Source: Clostridia bacterium (lineage in GTDB: Bacteria > Bacillota_E > RBS10-35 > JAJYVN01). Taken from it: DNA of 9,106 nt. Within the stretch, counting starts at the first letter, position 1; each line of letters starts with the position of its first letter. Below are positions 1 to 6,510 of the stretch, one piece after another. The stretch lies in assembly GCA_027335515.1 (NCBI GenBank), contig DAHWHT010000055.1:1-9106 (forward strand), given 5' to 3'. Under the pieces are notes generated by a model. That model had not been told where the DNA came from. It searched no databases and was given only the letters and a program-made list of their open reading frames with translations. The translations under genes were made by a program, and so were the position numbers.

Positions 1-1029
1 GAAGTGCGCCACCGCCCCCGAGCCGCTGACACCCAGCACCACCCCGACCAGGCCACCCGTCGCCGAAAGCGCCACCGCCTCGGAGAGGAACTGCCCCAGG
101 ATGTCGTTGAAACGGGCCCCCACAGCCTTGCGCAACCCGATCTCCCGCGTCCGCTCCGCCACCGACACCAGCATGATGTTCATGATGCCGATCCCGCCGA
201 CGATCAGGGAGATGGCGGCCGTCCCGCCCAGCAGGTAAGTGAAGGTCCGGCGGTTGCCCTGCACCGTGCTGAGCAGCGCGTCCTCCGAAGACACCTGCAC
301 CGCCTGCGGATTATCGTTATACAACGCGGTGTAGTAGCGGGTGAGTTCGTCCACCGCCAGCGGTGCGGCCGTCGTGGATGCCACCTGGACGTCAATCTCA
401 CTCAACTGGGTCGTTTGCAACAGGTTCTCCGCCGTGGTCACCGGGATGAAGACCACGTTGTCCTGGTTCTGGCCGAAGGCCGCCCCCTTGGGCGCCATCA
501 CGCCAATCACCGTGAACGTCGAACCGTCGATGCGCACCTGCTGACCCACCGGGTTCAGCGCGCCAAACAGGTTGGAGGCCACCGAGTGCCCCAGATCGAC
601 GACGTAGTTCTCCTGGGAAACGTCCACAGACGAGATGAATCGCCCCTTGGCCATCGAGGCGTTGCGCAGCGTTGGCCACAGCTGGTTGACCCCGACGATC
701 GGCCCCCCCTGGCTCTGGCCGCCGAAGACCACCGGCCCGCCGGAGTTGATCAACGGCATCGCCGACGTGACCAGCGGGGTCACCTGCGGCAGGCGGGTGG
801 CGTCGTTCAGCGTCAGGTTGACGCCCGGACCGGGGCTGATAAACAGCAGGTTCGCTCCCAGGCTCTCGATGCGTGCCGTCACCTGGGCACTGGCCCCGTT
901 GCCCGCCGCCACCAGGGCGATGACCGCGGCCACCCCGATGGTGACTCCGAGCATCATCAGGAGCGAGCGGGCCAGGTTGGCGACGATGCTCTGCCACGCC
1001 ATGCCCAGGATGTATCGTGCCTTGCGCAC
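1..1029 (-). CDS. MacB-type ABC transporter permease (FtsX family), 3' end beyond window
   Basis: Membrane permease of a MacB-like ABC exporter, working with a separate ATPase and the adaptor encoded just upstream. The open frame gives 343 codons up to base 1, so the C-terminus is missing; family members are about 400 residues, so roughly the last 50, including the final membrane segment, should lie outside. Residues about 21-41 form the first membrane helix, 45-240 the extracytoplasmic MacB-type domain, and about 265-292 the second helix. The family signature is clear around residues 278-305 (GGIGIMNIMLVSVAERT, then EIGLRKAVGA), followed by a further hydrophobic segment. The start is GTG at 1029, with a GAGGGG ribosome binding site 8 bases upstream; an ATG at 1037 is out of frame. 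It begins 40 bases after the adaptor stop, so the two are probably cotranscribed. The substrate is unknown; MacB relatives export peptides, lipids, lipoproteins or drugs. Family assignment is very secure. Confidence 0.95.
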   Translation of the reverse strand, partial: MRKARYILGMAWQSIVANLARSLLMMLGVTIGVAAVIALVAAGNGASAQVTARIESLGANLLFISPGPGVNLTLNDATRLPQVTPLVTSAMPLINSGGPVVFGGQSQGGPIVGVNQLWPTLRNASMAKGRFISSVDVSQENYVVDLGHSVASNLFGALNPVGQQVRIDGSTFTVIGVMAPKGAAFGQNQDNVVFIPVTTAENLLQTTQLSEIDVQVASTTAAPLAVDELTRYYTALYNDNPQAVQVSSEDALLSTVQGNRRTFTYLLGGTAAISLIVGGIGIMNIMLVSVAERTREIGLRKAVGARFNDILGQFLSEAVALSATGGLVGVVLGVSGSGAVAHF

Positions 1030-1069
1030 GGAACCATCCCCTCTTCGCTTCCCATACTCCCCATGCGCC

Positions 1070-2857
1070 TCACGCCCGCCGAGTCACCGGAGCCCGGTGG
1101 GACACGACCTTCTTGTGGCGCTGCACCCGACCGTGCAGGTTGACGCCCTTGGAGCCCTTGAGCGACTTCAGGCTGGACGTGAGAACCTTGTCCCCCACCG
1201 CCAGCTTGCCGGTGACCTGTGCGTCGAGCTGGTCGGTCAGGCCGACCTTGACCGGAACATGCACCGCGCTGCCGTTGGGCCTGACGACCACGACGAAGTG
1301 CTTGGCCTGCCCGACGAGGTGCAGGGCTTGCAGCGGTACGATCAGGGCGTTCTTGGCGGTGCCCAGCACGATGTTCACCACCGCCGCCATCCCTGGCCGC
1401 AGCAGCGGCTCCGGTCGCGGGATGATCACCTGGGCCTGGAAGTTCGCCACGCCGTTAACGTTGGTACCCTCCGGCGCCAGCAGGTAGAGCTTGCCCTCGA
1501 AGGTCTTGCCCGGTGCGGCCGTCGCCGTCACCGTCGCCGCCATGCCGACATGGATCCGGTTCACATACAGCTGCGAAAGCGGGAAGAACACCAGCAGCTT
1601 GCTGTAGTCGCCGATCGTCATCAGCGGCGACCCTGGAAACACGGGCTCGCCGGAGACGGCCTGGATACCACTGATGGTCCCGGTCACCGGACTGCGCACC
1701 ACCAACTGACGGTCAATCGTCTGGTCGCGCTGCACGGCACCCTTAATCCGCGCCACGCTGATCTCCTGCTGCTTCAGGCTGAACGGCAGGGAGATGGCGC
1801 TCGCCTTCTGGTTGACCTGCAAGGCCGCCAGCGATTGCTTGGCATTGGTAAGGGCCTGTTGCGCCGCTGTCACCGCGTTGGCCAACGAGGGGGACGAGAC
1901 GGTACCCATCACTTGCCCGGCCTTCACCGTCTGGCCCACCTGCACGTCGAGCGTCTGCAGCGTGCCGCCGGCCTGGGTTACGGCGTTTACCGCCGCAGGA
2001 CTGGCTAGCACTCCAGCCAGACCCGTCAGCCACGTCTGGCTGGAAGGGGTGGTCTCGACCGACGCCGTCACCGGCATGCCCGACAGCCAACCCCCAGGGT
2101 TGGTCAGGGCGACATCCACCTGGTACGCAGGCACACCCTTGATCAACTGGTCGGGCGTCGGTGCCACCGAGGACACTGCGCCGCTGGTATTGCCGCCGTT
2201 GGCAAAGACGATCGCCGCTTGGCCAGGTTTGATCGACCCCACCTGGGTCTGGGACGCCTGCAACTGCGCGTCCAGGATCCCAGTCCGCACGATCGACGCC
2301 ACCGCGGCGCCGTTACCGACCGCGGCTCCCCGGCTGACATCGACGCCGCTCACCGTCCCAGAGATCGGCGCCAGAACCTGCTGGTCCGCCTTTTGAGCAG
2401 CCAGCGACGTGCCGTACGCATACTGCGCCTGCTGCACCCCGAGTTCGGCGTTGGTCAACGCGGCCTGCTGCGGCTTTGTGTCGGCAGCATCGGCCTGCAT
2501 TCGCTGCAGTTGCAACTGGGCCGAGCGAAGGTTGCTCTCATCGATGGTGGTCTGCTGCTGCTGCGAGGGATTGACGAGGTGGAACAGCACCTGGCCCTGG
2601 GTCACCTTCTGCGACGTGTTCCAGTTGAAGGGCATCAGGGTGCCGTTCACTCCCACCCCGACGCGCACCTCGGTCTCCTGCAGCGCCTGCACCGTGCCGG
2701 TCGCCGTCATCGTGCTGGAGATGGTGCCTTTGCGCACCGCCGCCGTGTGCAGCAGCGTGGCCGGACGGGCCGCCGCCTGCGCCACCTGCTGGTGGTACCA
2801 CCAGGCCCCGCCCGCCACCACCAATGCCGCCACGATCCCCCACACATACCGCCGCAT
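1070..2857 (-). CDS. Membrane-fusion (HlyD/MacA/RND-type) adaptor with two tandem modules
   Basis: 595-residue adaptor of a MacAB-like export system. An N-terminal signal anchor (residues about 4-20, after MRR) should hold it in the membrane with the rest outside. Module 1 (about 45-268): half-lipoyl strand, Gln/Ala-rich coiled-coil hairpin (97-160), second lipoyl half (LAPISGTVSG, 162-171), then a barrel-like region. Module 2 (about 275-575) repeats this order: VGQTVKAGQVMG half-lipoyl, Ala/Gln-rich helices, SPVTGTISGI, barrel and membrane-proximal region (LLRPGMAAVVNIVLG). The tail is basic (HGRVQRHKK). Typical MacA adaptors have one module and about 350-400 residues, so this one is oversized. 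The start is ATG 2857, with GGGAGG 7 bases upstream; the same frame is open to 2971 but that extension lacks a signal-like sequence. The permease follows 40 bases downstream. The monoderm-like context suggests it may act without an outer-membrane channel (inference). Confidence 0.93.
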   Translation of the reverse strand: MRRYVWGIVAALVVAGGAWWYHQQVAQAAARPATLLHTAAVRKGTISSTMTATGTVQALQETEVRVGVGVNGTLMPFNWNTSQKVTQGQVLFHLVNPSQQQQTTIDESNLRSAQLQLQRMQADAADTKPQQAALTNAELGVQQAQYAYGTSLAAQKADQQVLAPISGTVSGVDVSRGAAVGNGAAVASIVRTGILDAQLQASQTQVGSIKPGQAAIVFANGGNTSGAVSSVAPTPDQLIKGVPAYQVDVALTNPGGWLSGMPVTASVETTPSSQTWLTGLAGVLASPAAVNAVTQAGGTLQTLDVQVGQTVKAGQVMGTVSSPSLANAVTAAQQALTNAKQSLAALQVNQKASAISLPFSLKQQEISVARIKGAVQRDQTIDRQLVVRSPVTGTISGIQAVSGEPVFPGSPLMTIGDYSKLLVFFPLSQLYVNRIHVGMAATVTATAAPGKTFEGKLYLLAPEGTNVNGVANFQAQVIIPRPEPLLRPGMAAVVNIVLGTAKNALIVPLQALHLVGQAKHFVVVVRPNGSAVHVPVKVGLTDQLDAQVTGKLAVGDKVLTSSLKSLKGSKGVNLHGRVQRHKKVVSHRAPVTRRA

Positions 2858-3469
2858 CGTCCGACCTCCCAGGGTTCCATCCAATCCGACCGCAGGTGGC
2901 TCATGCCCCCTGCTACTGATACGCACCCACGGCCAGGACATCCTCCCGCAACGAGGGATCCACCGGCTCAAGCGGAAGACGGATGGCCGCCCAAAACGAT
3001 CCTCGCGGTGACCGTTCCAGGCACTCGCTCACCTGCACCAAGGTGGACGGGCCGGAGCCGGGCGGGCGCAGGGTGGCCACCACCACCACGACACGGCCCC
3101 CCAGGCCCACCCACTGGTCAACCTGGGTCATCACCGGCGGATCGAACGCCGTCGCTCCGCCAGCGCACCCTCCCCTTGTGCCGCGCGCCCATCCCACTAA
3201 CCCTTCCTCTTCCGGAAACGGCACCGCGGCCACCTACGCAAAAGATGTGAATCTCCATGCCAACCGCGGACGACGACAGCGCCATCTCGCCAAAGCGCCC
3301 CTTGTTTCACCATACTTTGGTCCGTGACGCGACCCGGGACGGCTCGGGCGCCCAACGGTCGGCTCCGGCAGCCCGTGTCCGCCACAATGGACGTGGCGTT
3401 TCCGCGCCCCGGCAGAGGGGATGTCCCATTCCTTGCAGCGGTTGAGGAGGGAAACCGACCTAACGCTCG
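2858..3469. other. Region between adaptor and broken SLH gene
   Basis: Apart from the weak small ORF ending at 2913, I see no gene here on either strand. The adaptor's ribosome binding site (GGGAGG, plus-strand 2865-2870) lies at its left end, so transcription of the export operon probably starts somewhere in this stretch; I could not pick out a convincing -35/-10 pair. A short AT-richer patch around 3296-3325 holds a 6-bp inverted repeat (CCAAAG 3290-3295 and CTTTGG 3315-3320), which may be chance. Just below 3497 another frame reads GGASGNARAAIASV, which could be the eroded end of the TIG-like domain of the pseudogene. Confidence 0.4.
2913..3197 (-). CDS. Possible small hypothetical protein
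   Basis: A weakly supported open frame ending at TAG 2913, 55 bases before the adaptor start. I do not recognise it. From GTG 3197 (preceded by AGGAAGG about 4 bases upstream) it would encode 94 residues; from GTG 3134 or ATG 3131, which lack a good ribosome binding site, about 73. The frame also stays open to a GTG at 3233. The downstream 70 codons have GC-rich third positions and a protein-like composition (VGLGGRVVVVVATLRPP, later REDVLAVGAYQ), with no signal peptide or known motif; the first part is Gly/Ala-rich and less convincing. It could be a short leader gene of the export operon, a gene remnant, or chance openness in GC-rich DNA. Confidence 0.35.
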   Translation of the reverse strand: MGWARGTRGGCAGGATAFDPPVMTQVDQWVGLGGRVVVVVATLRPPGSGPSTLVQVSECLERSPRGSFWAAIRLPLEPVDPSLREDVLAVGAYQ

Positions 3470-4305
3470 CTATCGCAGCGCGTGCGTTCCCCGACGCCCC
3501 ACCGGCAGCTCCGGAAGGCACTTGGCCGTGATCTTCCGGTCAGAATCGACCGTGAAGTCCGGCGACGGCTCGATCCCCGCCGCCTGCGGGCCCTCGAAGA
3601 GAACCTTGGCGACCGCGTCGAAACCGAAGCCGGTGATCGTCAACTGGGTTCGGCCCGCGGCCGAACGGGTCGCTGGGCGGACACCCGCCACGGACGTCCC
3701 GGCAGACGCCTGCAGGAAGTGCCGCAGGGCGCCGTCGCGCAGCACGCCAACCTGCGCACGCGCAAGTCCGCGTCGAGGTCGAAGAAGCCGTCCCGGAGGC
3801 CGCTCACAACGTGCTGCTCGATAGCCGTTGCCGCCAGTGCCGCCCAATGGCGAACCCTGGCCGCCATCCACGACGCCGGCCCGCACCGTCCGGCGCTGCT
3901 CCGCGGCCAGAATGAGCAGCGGCAGCCTCAATGGCCCTGTGGTCCCTGTGGCTCTGCGGAACGTCGCTGGACCTCCGGGGCTGCGCCCGGCGCCGCCAGG
4001 CGCAGGAGGTGGTTCGCCAGCGCGGCGACGTGGCGGAACACCTCGCCGGTCAGGCCGAAGCGGCCGAAGGCGACCCGGCGCAGGATCCCCTGGCCCGCCA
4101 AACCGTCCCATGGCCGGCCGCGCCCAGTCGAAATCGCCCAGGTCGTTGAATTGAAGGGGCCCCACGGCGACGCCCGCCTTCCGCGACTGCAACCAGCCCT
4201 CGCCGCCCCCTGCCGCCAGGGCCGGCACCGGGACAAGCCCCACGACGCCCCCAGCGGCCCGGAGCGGTCGTTCCCGATCCGCGTTGTCGTCAGCACCCGG
4301 GCCAT
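3470..4305 (-). pseudogene. Frameshifted SLH-repeat / TIG-domain surface protein gene
   Basis: The remains of a secreted surface protein, readable only by changing frame several times. ATG 4305 opens with MARVLTTTRIGNDRS; a shift then gives a signal-peptide core ending GLVPVPALAAG. SLH repeat 1 (about 3994-4150) starts FNDLGDFDWARPAMGR and, after a shift at the AAA run 4100-4102, continues LAGQGILRRVAFGRFGLTGE then FRHVAALANHLLRLA; dropping one base there restores one repeat. Repeat 2 (about 3897-3968, a third frame) reads DVPQSHRDHRAIEAAAAH. Repeat 3 (about 3763-3849) reads HWAALAATAIEQHVVSGLRD, then shifts into ARAQVGVLRDGALRHFLQ (3711-3770). A TIG-like domain follows (3497-3685: TQLTITGFGFDAVAKVLF, FTVDSDRKITA), cut by TAG at 3470. 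SLH domains anchor proteins to cell-wall polymers; TIG domains are Ig-like folds. Neighbouring genes are intact, so decay is likelier than poor sequence, but clustered sequencing errors are not excluded. Confidence 0.72.
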
Positions 4306-4448
4306 CTGAAGCGCCCGCCTCTTTGCTCCCTTTGGAACGCACTGGATGTGCACCTCGACAGGACTCCCGGACCCCGGCCGCCCTCCGGCCCGCCACCTCC
4401 TTGCGACGCCCGCGCCACGGCATCTGGATACGCGTGGCGGAGACTCCA

Positions 4449-5270
4449 TCATGAACCCGGCGCCCCGGGGAACGGCTTCGCTCCGCTCGGAGGCGGGATC
4501 TCCGGCACGGTGCCGATCGCCGTCACCGCGAAACGATCCGTGTAGGTCATGGTCTGGCCGCCCGCAGCCATGGACCAGTGGAACTCGGCCTTCAGCGGTA
4601 CCTTGGTGCGCGCGTCGAGGCACGTGGTGCCCGTGACCTTCTCGCTCAACCCGGTCACCGCGCCGACCGCAGCCGACGTGGCACCTCCCACGTGAAACGC
4701 GCTGCCCGGCCGACCCAAGACGGAACACGGCCCGCTGTACGTCCCCTGGCTGCCCGAGAACAGCCCGGTCCACGGACCCGCGGCCTGCATCCGATAGGCG
4801 TCGAAGAGAGCGGCAAACGGGCTCTTGCTGCCCCCGGCACCCAGGTCCATCGGCGCCTGCTGGCCGGCATGCACCAGGTAGCGATGGCCGTTGGAGGCCA
4901 GGATCAGTTGCGCCGCCCGCTGCTTGCCCTGGCGAATCGTGAGCTCGTAGTCCGTCGAGCTGTGGTAGCGTGCCTCGACGGTCGCCGTGGCGCTCTTGGC
5001 ACCGTCCGTCGTGGTGGTGGTCGCAAGGTACGCGTAGTTGCCAAGCTTGGTCAGACCGGCCCACGCCGCGCCTCCCGCCCACGTGTGGCCCCCCGCGGGC
5101 TTGGAGGCGGGGCCGCCTTGAGAAACGGCCACGCCACCGCTGGTGGTCCCGGAAGCGGTGGCGGAAGGTACACCCGCGACGCTCCGGGACGCCGCGGCAC
5201 TGCCGCAGGCCACGCTGAACGCAAGCGCCGATGCCGGGACCAGGAGCCGCAACGATCCGCCCGCCCGCAT
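4449..5270 (-). CDS. Predicted secreted lipoprotein, possibly LolA/LppX-like fold
   Basis: 273-residue exported protein. Residues 1-21 form a signal peptide (Arg near the start, hydrophobic LLVPASALAF) ending SVAC, so Cys22 is a plausible lipidation site, although Ser at -3 is not the usual Leu/Val. A Ser/Thr/Gly/Ala-rich linker (about 23-60) leads to a beta-rich domain. That domain ends with an arrangement seen in LolA/LppX-type lipoproteins: TTCLDARTKVPLKAEF, then a TMTYTDRFAVTAIG strand and a Pro-rich tail (PPPSGAKPFPG). Two further cysteines (in GPCSVLG and TTCLDA) could form a disulfide. The fold call is tentative; lipoproteins of this kind bind lipids or sense envelope state, but nothing here proves that. 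The start is ATG 5270 with AAAGGAG 9 bases upstream; upstream extension would overlap the preceding gene. The membrane-protein stop is 67 bases upstream, suggesting cotranscription. Confidence 0.82.
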   Translation of the reverse strand: MRAGGSLRLLVPASALAFSVACGSAAASRSVAGVPSATASGTTSGGVAVSQGGPASKPAGGHTWAGGAAWAGLTKLGNYAYLATTTTTDGAKSATATVEARYHSSTDYELTIRQGKQRAAQLILASNGHRYLVHAGQQAPMDLGAGGSKSPFAALFDAYRMQAAGPWTGLFSGSQGTYSGPCSVLGRPGSAFHVGGATSAAVGAVTGLSEKVTGTTCLDARTKVPLKAEFHWSMAAGGQTMTYTDRFAVTAIGTVPEIPPPSGAKPFPGAPGS

Positions 5271-5337
5271 GACACGCCTCTCCTTTGCGCATCCGCGACC
5301 GCCACCCGTACGCCTGCGGCCCGGGACCGGAAACCTT

Positions 5338-5745
5338 TCAGAGCGCCGCCGAGAGGAACCGATCGGCCAGGTCGCCCAGGAACGGCAACCGCACCGCCTT
5401 TCCCTGAAACGCCCGGACCACCGACAGCAGCCAGGCCACGAAAAAGACCGCCCCGACCAGGAAGCCCACCGGCGCCGCCACGGCGAAGGCGAGCAAGCGC
5501 ACCACCGGTACCAGGGCGACGATGGCGAAAAGGAGCGAGTAGGCGACCCAGACCGCCACCCAGGCTGCAGACAGCAGGATGGACTGCGTGGCGGCGAAGC
5601 GTACGGTCCGGTCCCGACGCTCGAGCAGGAGGAAGACGATGCCGCCCACAAACCCGAAAAGGTAGGCAAAACCCGCCGCCACGTGGGGCGCGAGGCCGCT
5701 GCCCGCGCCCACCGGCTCACCCGTCCCAGGCGTCCCGCTGCTCAC
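5338..5745 (-). CDS. DUF4870-like small membrane protein
   Basis: 135-residue protein with a short Gly/Pro/Ser-rich cytoplasmic start (residues 1-17) and hydrophobic segments at about 19-41, 51-82 and 84-107. The loop after the first segment (LLERRDRTVRFAATQSILLS, 39-58) matches the charged xVRFHAxQSI-type signature of the DUF4870/Tic20-like small membrane family, and the end (VRAFQGKAVRLPFLGDLADRF) is also typical. The molecular role of the family is not established. The start is GTG 5745, preferred over the adjacent in-frame GTG 5748 because the AGGGGGG ribosome binding site (5752-5758) is 6 bases from the former and only 3 from the latter. The frame stays open far upstream, to about 6465, but that part has an Arg/Gly/Pro-rich composition unlike a real protein. 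It probably forms a two-gene unit with the lipoprotein. Confidence 0.85.
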   Translation of the reverse strand: MSSGTPGTGEPVGAGSGLAPHVAAGFAYLFGFVGGIVFLLLERRDRTVRFAATQSILLSAAWVAVWVAYSLLFAIVALVPVVRLLAFAVAAPVGFLVGAVFFVAWLLSVVRAFQGKAVRLPFLGDLADRFLSAAL

Positions 5746-5751
5746 CACGAT

Positions 5752-5758
5752 CCCCCCT
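5752..5758 (-). promoter_or_regulatory. Ribosome binding site deciding the DUF4870-like start
   Basis: Reading on the minus strand this is AGGGGGG followed by ATC and two consecutive GTG codons. Its spacing favours the second GTG (5745) as the translation start. It also argues against treating the long open frame further upstream as part of this gene. Confidence 0.6.
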
Positions 5759-6387
5759 GATCGTTCAACCTCGGCTCCGTCCGGATACCCCGCGCGGTCG
5801 GCCCGCACGGAACCGTCCGGATGCGCCCACCACGGTCCATCGGGCCCGCCACACCCTGGCTTCCAGCCCATTTTCGCCCGCACGGCCTGCCTGGGCAGGT
5901 GCCGCCCGCGAGCGATACCGGGGCGCATCTTCCGCCGCGCAGGCTCCGCCCTGGTCGCGCCCCACTCCCCGGGTGGGCACTCCCCGTGGGTCAACGCGGC
6001 CGCCCGCTGCGCCGCACCGCAGCCTCCTATCCCTGCGGGACACCCGGATGCAGGCGCCAGCCGCGCGACCACGAGCTGCGCCTTGTGCCCGGCCCCCGTC
6101 GCGCAGGGGCCGGCCCACGACCACGGCCTCCAAGGGGCCCACGTGATCCCGCCCGGGCTACCGAGGGGCGGCACACGCCCACCCCCAGGCCCGCCCCGAC
6201 ACCGCCGCCTGGCGCAGAACGCAGGCCCGGGGCGCGGGGTCGAACGCCCGGACGGCACCACACCTCCGAGCGACGCACCCCCTACCGCACAGGGCTGCCA
6301 CCCCGGTACCAACCGTCGCCTGCGACTTATCCACCATGATCGGTCGCGGAGGGTATCCCCCGCAGTGTCAGGAAGGTGCCATCGTAT

Positions 6388-6402
6388 TGGGTGGTGCACC
6401 CA
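6388..6402. other. Perfect 6-bp inverted repeat
   Basis: TGGGTG, a 3-base loop, then CACCCA, about 110 bases past the regulator stop on the minus strand. No T-run follows on either strand, so it is not a standard intrinsic terminator. It could be part of a factor-dependent termination region, an operator, or chance in GC-rich DNA. Confidence 0.3.
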
Positions 6403-6434
6403 GGCTGCGGATGCGTCCGCGCAACGGCACGGGA

Positions 6435-6469
6435 TGCCGCGGCGGTGCCCGAAGGCGCTCCGCACGGCA
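6435..6469 (-). terminator. Possible GC-rich stem-loop downstream of the regulator
   Basis: On the minus strand the segment starts TGCCGTGCGG and ends CCGCCGCGGCA, with an inner GCC-TTC-GGC hairpin, giving a long but imperfect stem that starts about 40 bases after the regulator stop. There is no U-tract after it. It may slow or stop transcription of the regulator mRNA or stabilise its 3' end. Imperfect stems are common by chance at this GC content. Confidence 0.25.
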
Positions 6470-6510
6470 TGTACCCCCTGGACGACGCCGGCCTAGCGCA
6501 ACGCGAGACC

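Larger units (their letters stand above)
5746..6510. other. Long intergenic region, no convincing gene
   Basis: About 765 bases lie between the regulator stop and the DUF4870-like start. All frames on both strands give Arg/Pro/Gly-rich translations without domains, as expected of GC-rich non-coding DNA. One minus-strand frame continues unbroken into the DUF4870-like gene; just before that gene it reads GPDGPWWAHPDGSVRADRAG, which is slightly more protein-like and could be a remnant. It should contain the promoter of the DUF4870/lipoprotein pair, but I could not identify a -35/-10 pair. The end near the regulator holds two hairpins listed separately. Confidence 0.5.

Noticed and set aside
4..2008. 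Long plus-strand frames opposite the permease and adaptor genes
   Set aside because: Composition is His/Arg/Gln-rich without recognisable motifs, while the minus strand encodes clear MacB and adaptor signatures over the same bases.
3928..5292. Minus-strand frame of about 450 codons overlapping the lipoprotein gene
   Set aside because: Most of it is an out-of-frame shadow of the lipoprotein. Only its last part (below 4305) carries real signal, as one of the frames of the SLH pseudogene.
6237..6270. TTCGA-containing segment resembling a tRNA T-arm on the minus strand
   Set aside because: The flanking bases do not form the 5-bp T stem, and no acceptor or anticodon stem can be drawn around it.
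5746..6465. N-terminal extension of the DUF4870-like protein upstream to about 6465
   Set aside because: The added residues are Arg/Gly/Pro-rich and not protein-like, and an AGGGGGG site stands right before the GTG start at 5745. A frame open by chance is expected at this GC content.
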